A DNA stretch of 61,671 nt from a virus (IMGVR_UViG_3300044530_001255:1-61671); one strand, 5' to 3'; positions 8,233 to 17,970 are shown, counted from the first letter of the stretch. The notes: generated from the letters alone by a model not told the origin. Made by a program: numbers and translations.

Positions 8233-9308
8233 GTGTATACATTGATAGAAAATTTCTTGGTTTTGTATCATCAAAGTTAGAACAGTTTCGGCAAAAGCAA
8301 ACTGATCTTTATAACTTTCGATGTCCCTATTGCGGTGATTCGAAGAAAAATAAACTAAAGGCGAGAGGCTATGTTTATCGCAAGTCCAACGACTACTTCT
8401 TCATCTGCCACAACTGCGGCAAGTCTACGACGTTTGCGAAGTTTTTGGAGCACGTTGATGGTACATCCTATAAGCAGTACATCTTGGAACGATACTCCGC
8501 TGGTGAAACAGGATACGGCTCTAACGTCAAAAAGCCTGATTTCGAACAACTCAAGGGTAATGCCTACGCCAGACTCCAGTCTACTCTCAACGAGTCCAGA
8601 GGAGATTCAGCGCCAGTTGAAAGCGTGGGAAGAACGTCGCGAACGTTTGCACATTATAGTATAGAAAATCTTCCCGAAGAGCACTATGCTCGTGACTATA
8701 TAAAAAAGAGGAAGATTCCTGAGAAGTTTTGGAACGAAATTCTTTATGTTCCGAAATTTCTAGATTTCCTAGATAAAGAGTTCCCCAATCACGGCAAAGA
8801 CGAGGTCCCAAACGACGATCGTATCGTACTCCTTTACACTAACGAAAAGGGTGAGATTACAAACGTCGCAGGAAGGGCATTGTCTGAAACCAAGATTCGT
8901 TATGTCACTGTAAAGGTGTCAGATGAGAAGAAGGTGTTTGGATTGCATCGCTTGCGCAAGCAAGAACGTATCTATGTCGTCGAAGGGCAGTTTGATTCTT
9001 TTTTTATCCCGAATTGCGTTGCCTCTGGTGATAGTAATTTGGGCGGCGTGGCAGCAATTTTTCCAGAGTTAGATCTAACTCTTGTTTATGATAATGAACC
9101 ACGCAATCGAGACATTGTAAAGCAAATTGAAAAGTCAATTGATAATGGTTATAAAGTTTGTCTTTTTCCTGAAAATATTAAGGGAAAAGATATTAATGAT
9201 ATGATACAAAATGGCTTGACTATGGGCGAAATAAAGAGTATTATAGATAACAATACGTTCAGTGGTTTAAAAGCCAAACTGAATTTTACGCATTGGAAAA
9301 GGTGCTAA
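8229..9308 (+). CDS. gp61: T4 gp61-like DNA primase
   Basis: A 359-residue protein. The N-terminal zinc motif (FRCPYCGDSK at about 31-40 and FICHNCGKS at about 58-66) and the KARGYVY core match the T4 gp61 zinc-binding domain. The C-terminal half has a TOPRIM-like catalytic core: VVEGQFDSFF and later LVYDNEPRN supply the acidic metal ligands. It makes RNA primers for lagging-strand synthesis with the replicative helicase. Length is close to T4 gp61 (342). The ATGA overlap places it in one operon with the oxygenase. Confidence 0.92.
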   Translation: MSVYIDRKFLGFVSSKLEQFRQKQTDLYNFRCPYCGDSKKNKLKARGYVYRKSNDYFFICHNCGKSTTFAKFLEHVDGTSYKQYILERYSAGETGYGSNVKKPDFEQLKGNAYARLQSTLNESRGDSAPVESVGRTSRTFAHYSIENLPEEHYARDYIKKRKIPEKFWNEILYVPKFLDFLDKEFPNHGKDEVPNDDRIVLLYTNEKGEITNVAGRALSETKIRYVTVKVSDEKKVFGLHRLRKQERIYVVEGQFDSFFIPNCVASGDSNLGGVAAIFPELDLTLVYDNEPRNRDIVKQIEKSIDNGYKVCLFPENIKGKDINDMIQNGLTMGEIKSIIDNNTFSGLKAKLNFTHWKRC

Positions 9309-9309
9309 G

Positions 9310-9564
9310 ATGGTCACTTTAGAAGACGCTGGTTACGAAGTAATTAAACATCCAATTAAAAGAGTTCGTGTGCAATTTCACGCTGGACTTTGGTATGTTG
9401 AATATCAACGCGAACCAAGATATTTCTTAGATCGTTGGTGGTGGTTTGATGACAGCAAACATCCAGAATATAAAGATGCTTTTGTTCGCGGACAAGAGTT
9501 AGCCGCTGAAGGCGGCACAAAAGAAATTCGTCACAAGACTCTAGTATTTGAGGTTGGAGCATGA
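9310..9564 (+). CDS. hypothetical protein (84 aa)
   Basis: Trp/Arg/aromatic-rich small protein (LWYVEYQREPRYFLDRWWWF) between the primase and thyX; it overlaps thyX by four bases. No domain is recognised. The tight spacing argues for expression with the replication operon. Confidence 0.65.
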   Translation: MVTLEDAGYEVIKHPIKRVRVQFHAGLWYVEYQREPRYFLDRWWWFDDSKHPEYKDAFVRGQELAAEGGTKEIRHKTLVFEVGA

Positions 9565-10223
9565 AAGTTAAGTTAGTCTCATACAGCAAACCAGTTCTCG
9601 AGGGATTGGACACACCAACGGACCTTGTAGCCTATTGCGCAAGAGTGTCCAATCCCTCCAATCAAATCAACTCTGAGACAGCAGAAAAGTTGATCAAATA
9701 TTTGATCAAACATCAACATTGGTCACCATTAGAAATGGCAACCATGTGTTTGGAAATTGAAACGACGCGAGATATTGCTCGTCAGATTCTACGTCATCGT
9801 AGTTTTTCGTTTCAAGAATTCTCGCAGCGTTATGCTGATCCAACCAAGGATCTAGAATTCGTTACACGTGAAGCAAGACTTCAAGACCCAAAGAATCGTC
9901 AGAATTCAATTTCTGAAGGTGTTGATGTAATGCTTCAATACGAATGGGACAAACGTCAACAAGACTTGATCGAACAAGTCAAGATACATTACAATTGGGC
10001 AATCGCTAATGGTATTGCCAAGGAACAAGCGCGAGCACTCCTCCCTGAAGGATTAATTATGTCTCGCATGTATATGAGCGGATCCTTAAGATCTTGGATT
10101 CACTATATACAACTCCGAAGCGGTAACGGCACTCAGAAAGAACATATGGAAATTGCGAAAGAGTGCGCAAAAGTTATTGCTGAAGTGTTTCCGCTTTCAA
10201 CACAATTTATTGCTCAAGAATAA
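9561..10223 (+). CDS. thyX: flavin-dependent thymidylate synthase ThyX
   Basis: A 220-residue protein with the ThyX signature RHRxxSxxxxSxRY at residues 78-91 (RHRSFSFQEFSQRY), which binds FAD and dUMP. It methylates dUMP to dTMP with methylenetetrahydrofolate and NADPH. The C-terminal LRSGNGTQKEHMEIA is also typical (dUMP-binding RxxxxTQxE). Length is normal. It supplies dTTP for phage replication, alongside the ribonucleotide reductase downstream. Confidence 0.95.
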   Translation: MKVKLVSYSKPVLEGLDTPTDLVAYCARVSNPSNQINSETAEKLIKYLIKHQHWSPLEMATMCLEIETTRDIARQILRHRSFSFQEFSQRYADPTKDLEFVTREARLQDPKNRQNSISEGVDVMLQYEWDKRQQDLIEQVKIHYNWAIANGIAKEQARALLPEGLIMSRMYMSGSLRSWIHYIQLRSGNGTQKEHMEIAKECAKVIAEVFPLSTQFIAQE

Positions 10224-10997
10224 ATGATTAAAGTTTGTCATGTTGTTTTTTCGACAAATAGAATTGACTATTTGAAGCGGACGTTTGATTCTCATAAAAA
10301 TTTAAATTATGATGGCGTTCAGGTTCATAAGTTATTCATTGACGATTATCCAAGCGGAAGAGACAATGATAAACTGACTGAACTTGTTAAAGGTTATGGA
10401 TTTGATGAAATTGTTCTTCATGAAAAAAATCTAGGCATAACTAGTACATGGGAGGAAATGTTTAGAATCGTAAGAAGTAGAGGATACGATTATATTCTTC
10501 ATCAAGAAGATGATGTTGAATTGTTGCAGCCAATTAAAGTGACTGAGATGATTGATGCATTAAAGTCAAACTCTCGCTATTCACAAATTCAATTAAAAAG
10601 AAATGCTTGGTATTCTTATGAAGATCCAAACAAATTATTTTCAGATACAGATGTAGATTTCGGAAAGTATAAAATTGAATTGAACGAAAGTTACTTCTGG
10701 ATGATGTTTGCATTGTATCCAGCATGGATTTCGTTAATTGACTTTAAAGAAAAAACTGGAAGTTGCCCAGCAGAGGGTGTTGTTTCTTATCACTTAAACA
10801 AAGAATATAAACTCAACACTGGTATTTTAAAAAATGCCGATGGAACAAATATTGTAAATCATTTTGGTGATTTGACTAAAGGTAAGCGTTGTAATGAGAA
10901 TGAACCTGGATGGGAAAGATTTAAATATGCCGATCCAAATAAATTATATAATTCTCGAACAGGGGAAGAAGTGAATCATGTCAGTAGTCAAATTTGA
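10224..10997 (+). CDS. glycosyltransferase-like protein (GT-A fold)
   Basis: A 257-residue protein. The beta-strand start (CHVVFSTNRIDYLKRTFDSH) and the acidic motif HQEDDVE (about 93-99) look like a family-2 GT-A enzyme, where DxD binds the metal-sugar nucleotide. It starts immediately after thyX and overlaps the next oxygenase gene by 20 bases. Acceptor unknown; candidate targets are virion or host surface glycans. Confidence 0.65.
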   Translation: MIKVCHVVFSTNRIDYLKRTFDSHKNLNYDGVQVHKLFIDDYPSGRDNDKLTELVKGYGFDEIVLHEKNLGITSTWEEMFRIVRSRGYDYILHQEDDVELLQPIKVTEMIDALKSNSRYSQIQLKRNAWYSYEDPNKLFSDTDVDFGKYKIELNESYFWMMFALYPAWISLIDFKEKTGSCPAEGVVSYHLNKEYKLNTGILKNADGTNIVNHFGDLTKGKRCNENEPGWERFKYADPNKLYNSRTGEEVNHVSSQI

Positions 10998-11508
10998 AAA
11001 TTTTTTAGAAGATGATTTGTATGAAGAAGCAGTAAAGACTGCAGATAACTTATTGACTCTTGGTTCAAACGTGTTCTCTACAAATAGATGGTGGGATTTT
11101 GGGATTAGAAAAGATAGTTTTCCAGTTTTCGTTCATGGAGTTAACAGAGAATCTGAACTACATGCGAAACTTAAAAAAACTATTGAAACAAAAACTCAAA
11201 AAATTTTAGTAGATAACAATATAATGATTTATTATTGGACAAGGTACAGCTATATACCTTGGCATAACGATAACAGATTATACGACGGTGCGATATCAAT
11301 TTATTTGAATAGAAGATGGCATCAGGATTGGGGTGGTTATTTTCTTTATGAAGACGGTGAAGAAATTAAAGCGGTTTTGCCGCAACCAAATTTAGCATTA
11401 GTGCAATATGATTCCGTATCGCATTGCACAACACCTGTCAATTTCGAAGGTGATTTGAGAATTTCTATTCAAGCATTTTTAATTACAGATAAAGATAAAA
11501 AGGAGTAA
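10978..11508 (+). CDS. 2OG-Fe(II) oxygenase (prolyl-4-hydroxylase-like)
   Basis: A 176-residue protein with an H-x-D iron pair (IPWHNDNRL), the beta-helix core YLNRRWHQDWGGYF, distal His (VSHCTTPV) and Arg (DLRISIQAF). This pattern is shared with other oxygenases in the window (35635, 38617, 41372: WGGQ type), which suggests paralogy. Substrate unknown. Confidence 0.8.
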   Translation: MSVVKFENFLEDDLYEEAVKTADNLLTLGSNVFSTNRWWDFGIRKDSFPVFVHGVNRESELHAKLKKTIETKTQKILVDNNIMIYYWTRYSYIPWHNDNRLYDGAISIYLNRRWHQDWGGYFLYEDGEEIKAVLPQPNLALVQYDSVSHCTTPVNFEGDLRISIQAFLITDKDKKE

Positions 11509-13398
11509 ATGATGGCTACAAGACTTCCATCGATCTATCAAGATTTCATTCATATTTCACGTTATGCTCGTTTTAATGACGAACTAGGTCGCCGTGAAAC
11601 ATGGGATGAAACCGTAGATCGTTATATTAATTTCTTTAAAGAAAAGACAAACAACAACAAGCAAGTGCCATGGGATGAATTGCGTTCAGCAATTCTAAAC
11701 TTGGAAGTTATGCCATCAATGCGTTGTTTGATGACTGCTGGTCCTGCTTTGGAAAAAGATCAAGTGGCTGGATATAATTGCTCCTATGTCGCCATTGATA
11801 ATACTAAAGCATTTGATGAGATCATGTACATTTTGATGTGCGGTACTGGCGTTGGTTTCTCTGTTGAGTCAAAGTATACAAACAAACTTCCAGAAGTTCC
11901 AGAAGAACTCCATGAGACAGATACAACTGTTGTGATTGCCGATTCTAAAATTGGTTGGGCATCTGCTTATCGTGAAATCATTTCATTGCTTTATTCTGGC
12001 AAGATTCCAAAGTGGGATGTCAGCAAGGTTCGTCCTGCAGGTGAGCGTTTGAAGACATTCGGCGGTCGCGCTTCTGGTCCAGAACCATTGGTTGATCTCA
12101 TTAAATTTACACTAAACATTTTCCTAAAGGCACGTGGTAGGAAACTATCAACGTTGGAATGTCATGACATCGTATGTAAAATTGCTGACATTGTTGTTTG
12201 CGGTGGTGTTCGCCGTTCTGCTCTCATTTCTCTTACCGACCTCAACGATGACCACTTGCGCCACGCTAAGAGCGGAGAGTGGTGGACACATAACGGTCAA
12301 AGAGCACTTGCAAATATATCGGCTGTGTATGACAAAAAAGTAGACATGGATACGTTCATGAACGAATGGCATGCATTGTACATGTCAAAGTCTGGTGAAC
12401 GTGGTATTTTCTCACGCGCAGCATCTCAGGCTGTTGCTGAAAAGAATGGTCGTCGTGATCCAAAGCATGAGTTTGGTACAAACCCATGTTCTGAAATTAT
12501 CTTGCGCCCATTTGAGTTCTGTAATCTCTCAGAGATCGTTGTTCGCGCAAACGATGACGTTGACTCATTGAAGCGCAAGGCTCGTTTGGCTACAATCATT
12601 GGTACATTACAGTCAACATTGACAGACTTCCGTTATATTAACAAGCGTTGGAAAAATAATTGTGATGAAGAGCGTTTGCTTGGTGTTTCACTCACTGGTA
12701 TTTGTGACAGCAAACTTCTAAATAAGCCATCTCAGAAACTCGCGGATGCATTGGATGCTATCAAACTTCACTGCGTTGAAACGAATAAAGAATTCGCCGA
12801 TGCTCTTGGTATTCCGCAGTCAGCTTCAATCACTTGCGTTAAACCTTCAGGCACTGTTTCTCAATTGGTGGATTCCGCATCAGGCATTCACCCACGTTAT
12901 TCTCAGTTTTACATTCGCCGTGTAAGAGCAGACATGAAGGATCCTCTTGCGCAGTTTATGATTGACAAGGGATACAAGGCTGAAGAAGATTTCTACAGCA
13001 AGTCAAACTGGGTATTCAGTTTCCCAATGAAGGCACCAAAGAACTCTGTCACTCGTCACGATATGACTGCGATTGAACAGTTGGAACTTTGGAAGATCTA
13101 TCAGGATCACTGGTGCGAACACAAGCCTTCGATCACTGTTTATGTTGGTGATGATGAGTGGATGGAAGTTGGTGCATGGGTTTATAAGAACATCTCGATT
13201 CTCTCAGGTGTTTCTTTCCTCCCACGCGACAACGGTTCATATCGTCAAGCACCTTACGAAGAAATTGATGAAGCCAAGTATACTGAACTTCTTGGACTCC
13301 AAAATGTTGACATCAACTGGGTGGAGTTTATGGAAGAAACAGATACAACAACTTCAGCAAAAGAATTGGCTTGTCAGGCAGGTGCATGCGAACTGTGA
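11509..13398 (+). CDS. nrdJ: adenosylcobalamin-dependent (class II) ribonucleotide reductase
   Basis: A 629-residue monomeric RTPR-type enzyme. C91 (YNCSYVA) and C338 (EFCNL) form the redox pair, and NPCSEI at 325-330 holds the thiyl-radical C327 plus N325/E329. CGGVRRSA (231-238) and the PSGTVSQL loop are typical, and the C-terminal CQAGACEL gives the regenerating cysteine pair. It reduces ribonucleotides using B12, without oxygen or a small subunit. AAGGAG precedes two adjacent ATGs (11509, 11512), and the second has better spacing. Confidence 0.95.
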   Translation: MMATRLPSIYQDFIHISRYARFNDELGRRETWDETVDRYINFFKEKTNNNKQVPWDELRSAILNLEVMPSMRCLMTAGPALEKDQVAGYNCSYVAIDNTKAFDEIMYILMCGTGVGFSVESKYTNKLPEVPEELHETDTTVVIADSKIGWASAYREIISLLYSGKIPKWDVSKVRPAGERLKTFGGRASGPEPLVDLIKFTLNIFLKARGRKLSTLECHDIVCKIADIVVCGGVRRSALISLTDLNDDHLRHAKSGEWWTHNGQRALANISAVYDKKVDMDTFMNEWHALYMSKSGERGIFSRAASQAVAEKNGRRDPKHEFGTNPCSEIILRPFEFCNLSEIVVRANDDVDSLKRKARLATIIGTLQSTLTDFRYINKRWKNNCDEERLLGVSLTGICDSKLLNKPSQKLADALDAIKLHCVETNKEFADALGIPQSASITCVKPSGTVSQLVDSASGIHPRYSQFYIRRVRADMKDPLAQFMIDKGYKAEEDFYSKSNWVFSFPMKAPKNSVTRHDMTAIEQLELWKIYQDHWCEHKPSITVYVGDDEWMEVGAWVYKNISILSGVSFLPRDNGSYRQAPYEEIDEAKYTELLGLQNVDINWVEFMEETDTTTSAKELACQAGACEL

Positions 13399-13419
13399 AA
13401 TTTAGTCAGGAGAAGTAAA

Positions 13420-13665
13420 ATGAAGAATTTAACAATTGGGTTTGCTGCGCTGGTAGGATTGCTGGTGGGTGTGGTCAGCACCAACTGGGCTTATAGTGGT
13501 CTAGCACAGGCAAAGACAGAACAGAATGAACAACCAAAGGTCGCTCTAGGTGATGATGATTGGGTACCAGGGACAGGACCTCGTTGTTGCACCTGTCCTG
13601 AACCCCCACCCCCACCACCTCCAATGAATTGCGGCGGTGCACTGCGCGATCCTGGTTGTCCATAA
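13420..13665 (+). CDS. exported Pro/Cys-rich small protein
   Basis: An 81-residue protein with N-terminal signal or anchor (MKNLTIGFAALVGLLVGVVS) and a C-terminal region rich in Cys and Pro (RCCTCPEPPPPPPPMNCGG). CAGGAGAAG precedes the start. Probably periplasmic or membrane-anchored; the cysteines could bind metal or form disulfides. Unknown family. Confidence 0.65.
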   Translation: MKNLTIGFAALVGLLVGVVSTNWAYSGLAQAKTEQNEQPKVALGDDDWVPGTGPRCCTCPEPPPPPPPMNCGGALRDPGCP

Positions 13666-13728
13666 TTCACTATGGCATATTTGAATTCTAAAAGTTGATT
13701 GTGTTGTTAAATAAAAAAGGAGAAAGTT

Positions 13729-13926
13729 ATGAAGAATGTTATTCTAGTTGGTCTAGTTGCTTTCGGTCTCGTTGCTTGTGGCGCAAAGGAAGAAGCAGTT
13801 GTTGTTGAAGAAACACCAGCCGCTGAAGCCGCTGCTCCTGCTGAAGCAGAAGCACCTGCTGATGCTGCTGTTGTTGAAGCCGCTCCAGCCGATGCTGCTG
13901 TTGTTGAAGTTCCAGCCGCACAGTAA
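13729..13926 (+). CDS. small Ala/Glu-rich lipoprotein
   Basis: A 65-residue protein with a lipoprotein signal and lipobox LVAC (Cys17), then an Ala/Pro/Glu/Val low-complexity tail. Strong Shine-Dalgarno AAAGGAG. Likely lipid-anchored in the outer or inner membrane. Function unknown. Confidence 0.7.
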   Translation: MKNVILVGLVAFGLVACGAKEEAVVVEETPAAEAAAPAEAEAPADAAVVEAAPADAAVVEVPAAQ

Positions 13927-13942
13927 TTGATGATATTTCGCG

Positions 13943-14617
13943 ATGAAGATTGCAATATTTTGTCATCTTTATCAAGTCAATAATTGGCGCAATATACTAG
14001 ACGAGCAGATTCAAAAGATCTGCTCGTCTGGTCTTTATGGGGCATGCGACTTTATCCATTTAGGAATCAATGGTAACGACCCATTACCATATACGCTACC
14101 TAAAATTTCTTCAATAAGAAATCTCTACACTGTGAGTGAGGCAGATACGCTCAAAGCATTGTGGGAATATTCTTCTCAAAATCCAGACTCAAAGGTTTTA
14201 TATCTAAATTCTCTTGGTGTTACTCATTACGGAACATCTTGGGAATACTCTAAGAATTCTTGGAGGATCTATCTTGAATATTTCGCCATTCAAAGATGGA
14301 AAGAATGCATTGAGAAATTAGAAGAATATGATACGGTTGGTACTGAATTCATAAAAGAATCGAATTACTGGGATTCGAAGAAGAATTGGAGAGAAGAATT
14401 TAATTGGCATTATTCTGGAAATTTCTGGTGGGCTAATTCAAGTTATATTCAGAAACTAGATCCCAATTATTTGTATACAGACCACGATAACAATCTACGC
14501 ATGAGACCTGAGTTTTGGGTTGGAACGTTGAAACCAAAATACTTCAGTTTCTATAATACAAATGCGCCTTGTAGATATGCGCATGTTTATAATCCTTTAG
14601 AATATATTACTATATAA
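13943..14617 (+). CDS. putative glycosyltransferase-like protein
   Basis: A 224-residue protein with an N-terminal strand (MKIAIFCHLYQVNNW) and VLYLNSLGVTHYGTSWEYSK, resembling phage proteins annotated as glycosyltransferase-like (YLNSxG in place of YLHTKG). FWWANSSYIQKLDP is also typical of that family. No DxD motif is evident, so the activity is tentative. Confidence 0.5.
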   Translation: MKIAIFCHLYQVNNWRNILDEQIQKICSSGLYGACDFIHLGINGNDPLPYTLPKISSIRNLYTVSEADTLKALWEYSSQNPDSKVLYLNSLGVTHYGTSWEYSKNSWRIYLEYFAIQRWKECIEKLEEYDTVGTEFIKESNYWDSKKNWREEFNWHYSGNFWWANSSYIQKLDPNYLYTDHDNNLRMRPEFWVGTLKPKYFSFYNTNAPCRYAHVYNPLEYITI

Positions 14618-14621
14618 TACC

Positions 14622-15269
14622 ATGGCATACATAAACGCTAACATACCGCCGATCGAATGTTTCGTGCGGACTAATTTTCTTCAGAACAGAACAGAGTTCG
14701 ATGAAGCGAAAGACACATATCTTCCAGTTCTTATCTTTGGAGTTGCGTCTATACCGCACCGCGTTCCGTTATTTCATTTTATCATGGAAGACGAGGGGCT
14801 TTGGTTTCGCATGCCGATACACGCCTTCTGTCATAAAACTCCTGCGCCGCAAGAGGAACTTTACAATTTAGTTTTGTGGGATTCTTTTAGTTCATATATT
14901 GGCGTCACGCAGTTTGATTTCTTGATCAATAAGCGCATTAAGTATATTGATCGCAATAAGAAGTGGAATGAAGGAACGTATTTGTTCACACTTGACTGGG
15001 CGCACGAAGATAAGAACATTGCTGATCTTGGATTTAGCGAAGTGCCTGGTCAGCATAAATGCGGTCATGTAATTAAATTGGATAATGGCAATTTCGCTAT
15101 TCAACCAAATAATCGCTGCCGTGCATTTGAGCCATCATTTGTCACAAAGCCAGGACAAAACGTGATTGAGAGAAAACTCGGAACACAAATGTGGTCTGTA
15201 GAAAATACTTCGAAATGGGTTTTATCAGATGATGATAGATACGAATACGAGGTAAAGAAAAATGTCTGA
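14622..15269 (+). CDS. conserved T4-like phage protein of unknown function
   Basis: A 215-residue protein (IFGVASIPHRVPLFHFIMED, then WAHEDKNIADLGFSEVPGQH) recalling a protein of unknown function found in cyanophage and pelagiphage T4-likes next to replication genes. It overlaps the next gene by eight bases. No catalytic motif can be named. Confidence 0.65.
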   Translation: MAYINANIPPIECFVRTNFLQNRTEFDEAKDTYLPVLIFGVASIPHRVPLFHFIMEDEGLWFRMPIHAFCHKTPAPQEELYNLVLWDSFSSYIGVTQFDFLINKRIKYIDRNKKWNEGTYLFTLDWAHEDKNIADLGFSEVPGQHKCGHVIKLDNGNFAIQPNNRCRAFEPSFVTKPGQNVIERKLGTQMWSVENTSKWVLSDDDRYEYEVKKNV

Positions 15270-15609
15270 TATAGACAACGAATTTGATTTTGGGTTTAGT
15301 TTTCAAGATGACGAAGTCGTCTCAACTCAACCCACGACACAAACAACCAATACAAACAGTGATCAACTTCTTGCACTTCAAGCAAAAATTGATTCATTGC
15401 TAGATGCGCAGGAGCAGACTCTACAAAATGCTTATTTGTCTGCGTTGGAAGAAAAACATAAAGCAAAACTTAAAGAACTTGAAGGATTAATTCTACCATT
15501 GCTATATAATTTGAAGAAGAATCCTGAAAAAGCAATCATTAATTGGCCAAATCGCGAGGGCGTTATCAATAAACAAATTGAACGCATTCTTGCGGTTACA
15601 AGGGGGTAA
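15262..15609 (+). CDS. conserved T4-like small protein
   Basis: A 115-residue protein. The N-terminus FDFGFSF is followed by a flexible linker and a helical C-terminal part (LILPLLYNLKKNPEKAIINW) ending in an IERILAVTR motif. This pattern is familiar from marine T4-like phages. The flexible acidic N-terminus suggests a protein-binding adaptor; function unknown. Confidence 0.65.
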   Translation: MSDIDNEFDFGFSFQDDEVVSTQPTTQTTNTNSDQLLALQAKIDSLLDAQEQTLQNAYLSALEEKHKAKLKELEGLILPLLYNLKKNPEKAIINWPNREGVINKQIERILAVTRG

Positions 15610-15611
15610 CT

Positions 15612-15842
15612 ATGTCTGATTTAAAACTCACATGCGATAACTGTGGTTCTATGTTCGCGTTATCATTTGAAGATGATGAGGTGAGTTATGCACCAAGCCA
15701 TTGTCCATTTTGTGGCGACTTTTATGATAATGAAAATGAAGAATTGAATTTTAATGATGACGATGATACGGATTATCTAGACGAAGAAGATGAGATCAAT
15801 AATCGTTTAGATGATGATGAAGATGATCGTCGTTGGAATTGA
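15612..15842 (+). CDS. zinc-ribbon protein with acidic tail
   Basis: A 76-residue protein with two CxxC pairs (TCDNCGSMF and HCPFCGDFY) forming a zinc ribbon, then a strongly acidic tail (FNDDDDTDYLDEEDE). It overlaps the resolvase gene start by about 20 bases. The acidic tail could mimic DNA or contact a basic partner; that is inference. Confidence 0.7.
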   Translation: MSDLKLTCDNCGSMFALSFEDDEVSYAPSHCPFCGDFYDNENEELNFNDDDDTDYLDEEDEINNRLDDDEDDRRWN

Positions 15843-16383
15843 TTATAGTCTGACTTCTCCATGTGTTTGCGTTTCACGCGATAAGACATTTTCAAATTCA
15901 TTTTTCTATTTCTTAAACGATCGTAAAACAGTACAAGGAAAGTTTCATAATATTCTTGGTGAACAGCACGAAGAATATTTGACAGATCAAGAGCGTTATG
16001 AAAATATTGCTTCTTGGGTTCTGGCTATTCTTGCAGACTTTGACAAGAAAGATATTGTGATCATGATTGAAGATTATTCTTTCGGATCAAAGGGAAAGGT
16101 TTTTAATCTCGCAGAAAACTGTGGCATTCTTAAGTATATGCTGTACAAGAATGGATATCGATTCTTTACAGTGCCTCCAACAGTGGTTAAGAAGTTTGCA
16201 ACAGGCAAAGGCAATGCTACAAAAGATAAGATGTATGAAGCGTTTGTAAACGATACTTTTGTTGATTTACATAGTATAATAAGTCCTACCACAAAACTCG
16301 GATCGCCAACAACAGATATCGTAGATGCTTGGTACATTGCTCGTTATATGATTGAACAACATTCTAAAAAGGAAGCTGTATGA
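15823..16383 (+). CDS. RuvC-like Holliday-junction resolvase
   Basis: About 186 residues from the ATG at 15823; three upstream in-frame ATGs at 15811-15819 are alternative starts. RuvC/RNase H-fold catalytic acids are visible: D7 in [10 protein letters not shown] in [12 protein letters not shown], and DIVDAWYIA near the C-terminus. [15 protein letters not shown] is the typical loop before the last helix. It would resolve branched DNA before packaging, the job of gp49 in T4. It overlaps the next gene by four bases (ATGA). Confidence 0.85.
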   Translation: MIVVGIDYSLTSPCVCVSRDKTFSNSFFYFLNDRKTVQGKFHNILGEQHEEYLTDQERYENIASWVLAILADFDKKDIVIMIEDYSFGSKGKVFNLAENCGILKYMLYKNGYRFFTVPPTVVKKFATGKGNATKDKMYEAFVNDTFVDLHSIISPTTKLGSPTTDIVDAWYIARYMIEQHSKKEAV

Positions 16384-17318
16384 AAAATATTTTAGTGACT
16401 GGTGGTGCAGGTTTTGTTGGTAGTCACTTATGCGAAAGATTGATTGAACAAGGACATAAAGTTTATTGCGTTGACAATTTTTATACTGGCGCAGTGAAAA
16501 ATGTTGCTTCAATTGTCAAACACCCAAACTTTCGCTTTTATGAACATGATGTTGCCAGCGAGCAATTTGCTGATTTCTTTTCTATTCGTGCATTGGATCA
16601 AATTTATAATCTAGCGTGTCCTGCTTCACCAGTACACTATCAGCGCGATCCAATTGGCACTATGATGACTTGTGTGCTTGGTGCTCGTAATGTTCTTGAG
16701 ATTGCTCGTAAAACAAAGGCTCGTGTTGTACAGGCTTCAACTTCAGAAGTCTATGGTGATCCTGATGTTCACCCACAACCAGAGACTTATAATGGCAACG
16801 TGAACCCGATTGGTCCACGTGCTTGTTATGATGAAGGAAAACGTGCGGCAGAAACACTGTTCTTTGATTACAGGAGAAAGTACGATGTTAACACTGGTGT
16901 ATTCCGTATTTTCAATACTTATGGACCACGCATGGCAAAGAACGATGGGCGAGTTGTTTCTAACTTCATCGTCGCTGCTCTTGCTGATGCGAATCTAACG
17001 ATTCATGGAACAGGGGCACAAACAAGATCATTCTGTTATGTTGATGATCTTGTGGAAGGTATACTAAAATTTGCGAATTCCAAAGCGATTGGTCCAATTA
17101 ATCTTGGCAATCCTGGGGAGTTTACTGTTGATGAACTTGCAACGATAATTGTACAGAAGGTAAATAAAGGCTACAAAGAATATGTTGAGCGAACGATAGA
17201 CGACCCTCAGCAACGCAAGCCAGATATTACATTAGCAAAATCAGTTTTAAATTGGGAACCAAAAGTTGCGTTGTCGGAGGGATTAGATAAAACAATCGAT
17301 TACTTCAGGAGCGTATAA
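16380..17318 (+). CDS. UDP-glucuronate decarboxylase-like SDR (UDP-xylose synthase)
   Basis: A 312-residue extended short-chain dehydrogenase with [13 protein letters not shown]-binding motif, the serine of STSEVYGDP, and the YDEGK catalytic Tyr-Lys pair preceded by [11 protein letters not shown], which is characteristic of the UXS group. It converts UDP-glucuronate to UDP-xylose using bound NAD. The matching UDP-glucose dehydrogenase is at 39237, so both steps from UDP-glucose may be phage-encoded. A related epimerase activity cannot be fully excluded. Confidence 0.85.
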   Translation: MKNILVTGGAGFVGSHLCERLIEQGHKVYCVDNFYTGAVKNVASIVKHPNFRFYEHDVASEQFADFFSIRALDQIYNLACPASPVHYQRDPIGTMMTCVLGARNVLEIARKTKARVVQASTSEVYGDPDVHPQPETYNGNVNPIGPRACYDEGKRAAETLFFDYRRKYDVNTGVFRIFNTYGPRMAKNDGRVVSNFIVAALADANLTIHGTGAQTRSFCYVDDLVEGILKFANSKAIGPINLGNPGEFTVDELATIIVQKVNKGYKEYVERTIDDPQQRKPDITLAKSVLNWEPKVALSEGLDKTIDYFRSV

Positions 17319-17692
17319 TGACCGACAAAGAAATAGATGAGGTTGATGGCGCACTTTGGGGACTGATGGAAACGCAATTTGGTATAGAGTGCGAAACAAC
17401 TGTATACAAGTTTGCTGATAAACACACTCCAATAAATGAAGATCTTGGTTCTTACAAATACCATGTTTTTGCGTTCAAACCCACACAACCTGTGGATACA
17501 ATTGAATTCATGAAAGCAAATATTGGTGATGTGCGTAGATTTATTGACAATTACGCCAGATCAGGGTATAATGGTCTTATGGTTAAAGATGGTTGTGTGC
17601 CAAAGAAAACTATTAAAGATCTAATTAAAGTGACTTCTAAAAACTTTAATATTCCAGATAAACAAATTCGTGCAATTCTTGCTCAGGTGTGA
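17318..17692 (+). CDS. hypothetical protein (124 aa)
   Basis: A mixed alpha/beta protein ([20 protein letters not shown], later YNGLMVKDGCVPKKTIKDLI). One-base overlap with the SDR gene. No known domain; expressed in the same operon. Confidence 0.6.
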   Translation: MTDKEIDEVDGALWGLMETQFGIECETTVYKFADKHTPINEDLGSYKYHVFAFKPTQPVDTIEFMKANIGDVRRFIDNYARSGYNGLMVKDGCVPKKTIKDLIKVTSKNFNIPDKQIRAILAQV

Positions 17693-17693
17693 T

Positions 17694-17954
17694 ATGACAA
17701 TTTTTACTCGTGATGGTTTGATTGATATGCTTCGTCACAATATTGTGAGCGTTACGTTTACAAAAGTGAATGGCGAAGAGCGTGTGATGCGATGCACTCT
17801 ACAGACAAATTATGTCCCTAATGCACCATCTCAAAATGGTGAATTAGTTGTAGAAGGTAAAACGACCAGCAATAACGTTTCGGTTTGGGATGTGGATGCA
17901 AACGGTTGGCGTTCCTTTAGAGTTTCAAGTGTGAAGAATATTTCAATTGGATAA
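17694..17954 (+). CDS. SH3-barrel (WYL_2/DUF2693-like) protein
   Basis: An 86-residue protein from the ATG at 17694. The pattern LRHNIVSVTFTKVNGEERVM followed by CTL, then VWDVDANGWRSFRVSSVKNI at the end, matches the small WYL_2/DUF2693 fold common in T4-like and cyanophages, thought to bind nucleic acid or protein. Function unproven. Confidence 0.65.
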   Translation: MTIFTRDGLIDMLRHNIVSVTFTKVNGEERVMRCTLQTNYVPNAPSQNGELVVEGKTTSNNVSVWDVDANGWRSFRVSSVKNISIG

Positions 17955-17957
17955 TTG

Positions 17958-17965
17958 TATAAATA
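17958..17965 (+). promoter_or_regulatory. T4-type late promoter box
   Basis: Exact TATAAATA, the T4 late consensus recognised by the gp55 sigma with gp33/gp45. With the T4 geometry (-13 to -6), transcription would begin at 17971, exactly where a folded RNA element starts. Confidence 0.6.
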
Positions 17966-17970
17966 CTCCA

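Noticed and set aside
14613-14618. TATAAT just before the gene at 14622
   Set aside because: It overlaps the upstream stop codon (ATA TAA) and has no -35; likely coincidental.
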